Source: Candidatus Methanophagales archaeon (GTDB lineage Archaea; Halobacteriota; Syntropharchaeia; Alkanophagales; Methanospirareceae). Taken from it: a stretch of 5,849 nucleotides of DNA. Positions 4,018 to 5,849 of the stretch are shown here, one piece after another. How positions within the stretch are numbered: the stretch's first letter is position 1; the number at the start of each line of letters is the position of its first letter. Location: positions 1 to 5,849 of the forward strand of contig PIXU01000060.1 of NCBI GenBank assembly GCA_003601795.1, in the 5' to 3' direction. A model generated the notes under the pieces. The model was given only the letters and a program-made list of their open reading frames with translations. It had not been told where the DNA came from and ran no database searches. The translations under genes were made by a program, and so were the position numbers.

Positions 4018-4995
4018 ATGCCAGTAATAAGTTTGTTTGCATGGATGTTGGTGATAGCGTTCTTGGCATTCATTGCATGTATGTTCGAGGACTTGGAGTC
4101 AGACATAGGGTCGCAGAGCAATCCGAATTCGCAGATTCAGTTAGCGCCAGAGATGGGGTACATACACAGGTACTTCAACAAAGCGATTTCGGGAGAAGGG
4201 TTGTCTTATGCGCTTTCTTGCACCATCGCAGGGGCCATAGCAATGTTGATGCTGTTAAAGTTAGAGCCGATGTTAGTGGCAAAGGGTATGTCTCTGGGAT
4301 ATGCAGCGGTATTAGCAATACCTGTGGGTGCAGCAGTGGGGTCGCTCGTGCACATGGTTCGGGCGTCTACATGCTACGTGGGAAGAGAGGCAGCGCATAA
4401 ACGATTTGAGCAGCCTATTTATCTCGATGTCTTCTACGGGCATCTGCTGCCAATAGCAACCCATAACTTCATGGCAGTGATATGCATTACGGCTATCGCG
4501 TACATACAGAGCAATTTGGGGCTGCTTTCTGGTGTTGCAGGGGCAAGCAATCCGTTCCCACTTCCTTTACTGTGCCTCATCTGGGGGCTAACAGTGGGCG
4601 CAATCGGATCGTCTACCGGTGATATACACTATGGAACAGAGAGAGCGTTTCAGGATAAGCCATTCGGCGAGGGCAGACGCGTAGTTTACCACGGGCAAAT
4701 CTGCCGATACGGTGATTGCGGTATAAGGACGTCAAAGGATGTAGCGGCTTTCTGTGCGAAATACGGTGGTCCAGCAACGGGTTTGACGTTCGGGCTCATC
4801 GTGTTGTTCGAGAACTGGAGAACAGTGATAGGCATGTTACTCGGGGGGTTATCAGTCGAAGGGCTGGCTAATCCCGCGGTCGCAGCAGCAGGGGGCATTG
4901 GAATAGGGATAGTGATTGCAGCAGTACTAACAATACTGAACCGGATGTTGGAGAAGTGGACGAGGGACAAATACGGACCTTTCGTAGGGGAGTAA
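4018..4995 (+). CDS. mtrE: Tetrahydromethanopterin S-methyltransferase subunit E
   Basis: Integral membrane subunit of the Mtr complex, which moves the methyl group between tetrahydromethanopterin and coenzyme M (either direction, depending on metabolism) while transporting sodium ions. The 325 residues include the family hallmark EDLESDIGSQSNPNSQIQLA (24-43), then HRYFNKAISGE (50-60), QPIYLDVFYGH (132-142), GAIGSSTGDIHYGTERAFQ (194-212) and FCAKYGGPATGL (245-256). About seven hydrophobic spans are visible, near 4-22, 62-81, 91-114, 143-163, 179-199, 250-266 and 286-308. The acidic residue in GSSTGD (D202) sits in a strongly conserved motif and is a candidate for the ion path. The protein is somewhat longer than the usual 295-305, mainly from extra loop residues near 164-178 and 270-288. 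It opens the operon, as in the standard mtrEDCBAFGH order, and is probably read from a leaderless transcript. Family assignment is certain. Confidence 0.97.
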   Translation: MPVISLFAWMLVIAFLAFIACMFEDLESDIGSQSNPNSQIQLAPEMGYIHRYFNKAISGEGLSYALSCTIAGAIAMLMLLKLEPMLVAKGMSLGYAAVLAIPVGAAVGSLVHMVRASTCYVGREAAHKRFEQPIYLDVFYGHLLPIATHNFMAVICITAIAYIQSNLGLLSGVAGASNPFPLPLLCLIWGLTVGAIGSSTGDIHYGTERAFQDKPFGEGRRVVYHGQICRYGDCGIRTSKDVAAFCAKYGGPATGLTFGLIVLFENWRTVIGMLLGGLSVEGLANPAVAAAGGIGIGIVIAAVLTILNRMLEKWTRDKYGPFVGE

Positions 4996-5001
4996 GGAAA
5001 A

Positions 5002-5049
5002 ATGAGTAAGAGAAAAGAGAAAGAGAATAAAAGGAGTGAAAAGAGATGA
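5002..5049 (+). other. Possible 15-codon micro-ORF between mtrE and mtrD
   Basis: ATG at 5002 to TGA at 5047-5049 encodes a very basic 15-residue peptide (MSKRKEKENKRSEKR). It has a weak ribosome site (taagga, 4993-4998) and overlaps the mtrD start by four bases (ATGA). Almost every base here is a purine, so the open frame may just reflect composition. If translated, it could couple mtrE and mtrD translation. Low confidence that it is a gene. Confidence 0.2.
5031..5036 (+). promoter_or_regulatory. Ribosome binding site of mtrD
   Basis: aaggag lies nine bases before the ATG at 5046, in a purine-rich linker. It fixes the mtrD start and contrasts with the absence of any ribosome site before mtrE. 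Confidence 0.8.
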
Positions 5050-5771
5050 TAGAAACACTTTTGTTGGTGTTGGTGTGCATAATAATAGGAGGGATATTGT
5101 CGTCTCTTGCGGTTCACTTAATGCCTGTGGGTGGTGCACCAGCGGCAATGGCTACTGCCACGGGAATTGCAACCGGATGTGTGATGCTGATGACCGGGGC
5201 AGCAGTTACGGGGTTATTCACGGCGTCAACGGTGGCGAGTTTTTGGGCGACAAACCCAAGCGTAATCCTTGTTGCTCTGTCTGGTGCCGTGGGCGCGATG
5301 TTGATGATGGGGTTCACCATGTTTGTTGCAAACCTGATATACATCTTTGGTGCGGGTGTAGTGCCATGTTCAGGCAGAGTAGCAGTGGACCCGATAACCA
5401 GGGAATCGCAGACGGAATACAAGACACCACGGACAGATGGACACGGAGTTCCAACAGTGAGTTACGTCTCGGGAATACTGGGTGGTTTTTCAGGCGGATT
5501 TGGCGGTGCACTTATTTATGTCGTGCTCGTTTCAGACAGCTATGCACACTTCTCAGTAGCAACCGCAGGGATAGTAGCAATGGGTATTTTTATTGCCAAC
5601 GCAATCATCGCAGCGTATAACATCGGAGGGACGATAGAGGGATTCCATGACCCGAAATTCAAGGCTCGGATACAAACAGGGCTTACCTGTGCCTTAATCG
5701 TGTCTGTGCTTTGTGGGGTCATCGTAGTGATAGCAATGCTCACCGGCACGTTAGTAGGGGGTGTAATGTAA
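5046..5771 (+). CDS. mtrD: Tetrahydromethanopterin S-methyltransferase subunit D
   Basis: Integral membrane subunit of the Mtr sodium-pumping methyltransferase. At 241 residues it has about the usual length (near 230-240). The family signatures are plain: VHLMPVGGAPAAMATATGIATG (23-44), the soluble loop with SQTEYKTPRTDGHGVPTVSYVSG (121-143) and YNIGGTIEGFHDPKFKARIQ (191-210). Hydrophobic spans lie near 3-25, 39-62, 72-108 (probably two), 141-163, 170-191 and 211-237. MtrC, MtrD and MtrE together form the membrane part of the complex and probably the ion path at their interface. The gene follows mtrE after 50 bp with a good ribosome site (5031-5036), and the next gene begins four bases after its stop, so all are one transcript. 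It shows no damage or missing motif. Confidence 0.96.
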   Translation: MIETLLLVLVCIIIGGILSSLAVHLMPVGGAPAAMATATGIATGCVMLMTGAAVTGLFTASTVASFWATNPSVILVALSGAVGAMLMMGFTMFVANLIYIFGAGVVPCSGRVAVDPITRESQTEYKTPRTDGHGVPTVSYVSGILGGFSGGFGGALIYVVLVSDSYAHFSVATAGIVAMGIFIANAIIAAYNIGGTIEGFHDPKFKARIQTGLTCALIVSVLCGVIVVIAMLTGTLVGGVM

Positions 5772-5775
5772 CGAG

Positions 5776-5849
5776 ATGGGAGAAGAAGAAGCGAAAGAGG
5801 AAAAAGCGAAGCCCAAAGAGGAGTTTAAGTTATCCTTTGACTATTTCAA
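5776..5849 (+). CDS. mtrC: Probable tetrahydromethanopterin S-methyltransferase subunit C, 5' end only
   Basis: Twenty-four codons are visible from ATG at 5776, continuing beyond the window. The visible N-terminus is a highly charged Glu/Lys-rich tail (residues 2-16) followed by FKLSFDYF. This is the first ATG in its frame after a stop at 5764-5766, and a G-rich string (agggggtg, 5756-5763) could be a distant ribosome site. The assignment rests mainly on position: mtrC follows mtrD in the conserved mtrEDCBAFGH operon, and the four-base gap implies co-transcription. The transmembrane core that would prove it lies outside the window. A charged tail of this kind is not a feature I know as typical of MtrC, so another product remains possible. 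Confidence 0.6.
   Translation, partial: MGEEEAKEEKAKPKEEFKLSFDYF

Noticed and set aside
4686..5148. Minus-strand frames opposite the mtrE end and the mtrE-mtrD linker
   Set aside because: Low-complexity Ser/Phe/Leu-rich translations of the purine-rich linker and antisense of mtrE; not real proteins.
5036..5620. Plus-strand 194-codon frame overlapping mtrD
   Set aside because: Out-of-frame shadow of mtrD with an unlikely Cys/Arg/Gly-rich composition.

Overview
The window comes from an archaeon that makes or oxidises methane. It carries three methanogenesis marker proteins (14, 17 and 7) and the first genes of the operon for the membrane methyltransferase Mtr (mtrE, mtrD and the start of mtrC). 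These families are essentially confined to archaea with methyl-coenzyme M reductase (MCR). TATA-box promoters, some with leaderless starts, also fit Archaea. The long AT-rich spacers with dispersed palindromic repeats remind me of ANME-1/Methanophagales or Methanosarcina-type genomes, but I cannot decide the lineage from the sequence alone.

Layout. On the minus strand, from right to left: mmp14 (3702-2266), a spacer holding a 27-codon remnant of an AbrB-type DNA-binding protein (2205-2122), mmp17 (2038-1466), mmp7 (1466-567, overlapping mmp17 by one base), a 358-bp non-coding spacer, and the first 69 codons of a LarA-like nickel-dependent racemase family gene (208 to beyond base 1). On the plus strand: mtrE (4018-4995), mtrD (5046-5771) and the 5' end of a probable mtrC (5776 to beyond the end). 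The two groups diverge from a roughly 315-bp control region (3703-4017).

How the genes fit together. Mtr transfers the methyl group between tetrahydromethanopterin and coenzyme M and couples this to sodium transport. MCR carries out the adjacent step between methyl-coenzyme M and methane. Mmp7 and Mmp17 are known from a methanogen as parts of the assembly that reductively activates MCR, and Mmp14 is a conserved companion of unknown biochemistry that looks here like an ASKHA-fold ATPase. The window thus places MCR activation genes back to back with the methyltransferase operon. The nearby LarA-like gene belongs to a nickel-enzyme family, but any link to MCR's nickel cofactor is speculation.

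Most notable non-standard items: the truncated AbrB remnant beside the mmp17 promoter; a triplet of imperfect 10-bp repeats upstream of the larA-like promoter; two copies of a dispersed imperfect palindrome; a GC-rich, hairpin-forming island behind mmp7; an 8-bp direct repeat at 22-bp spacing upstream of the mtrE TATA box; and ASKHA-like motifs in Mmp14. I see no convincing previously undescribed multi-gene system: most of the window is core methane metabolism, and the novelty lies in the spacers.
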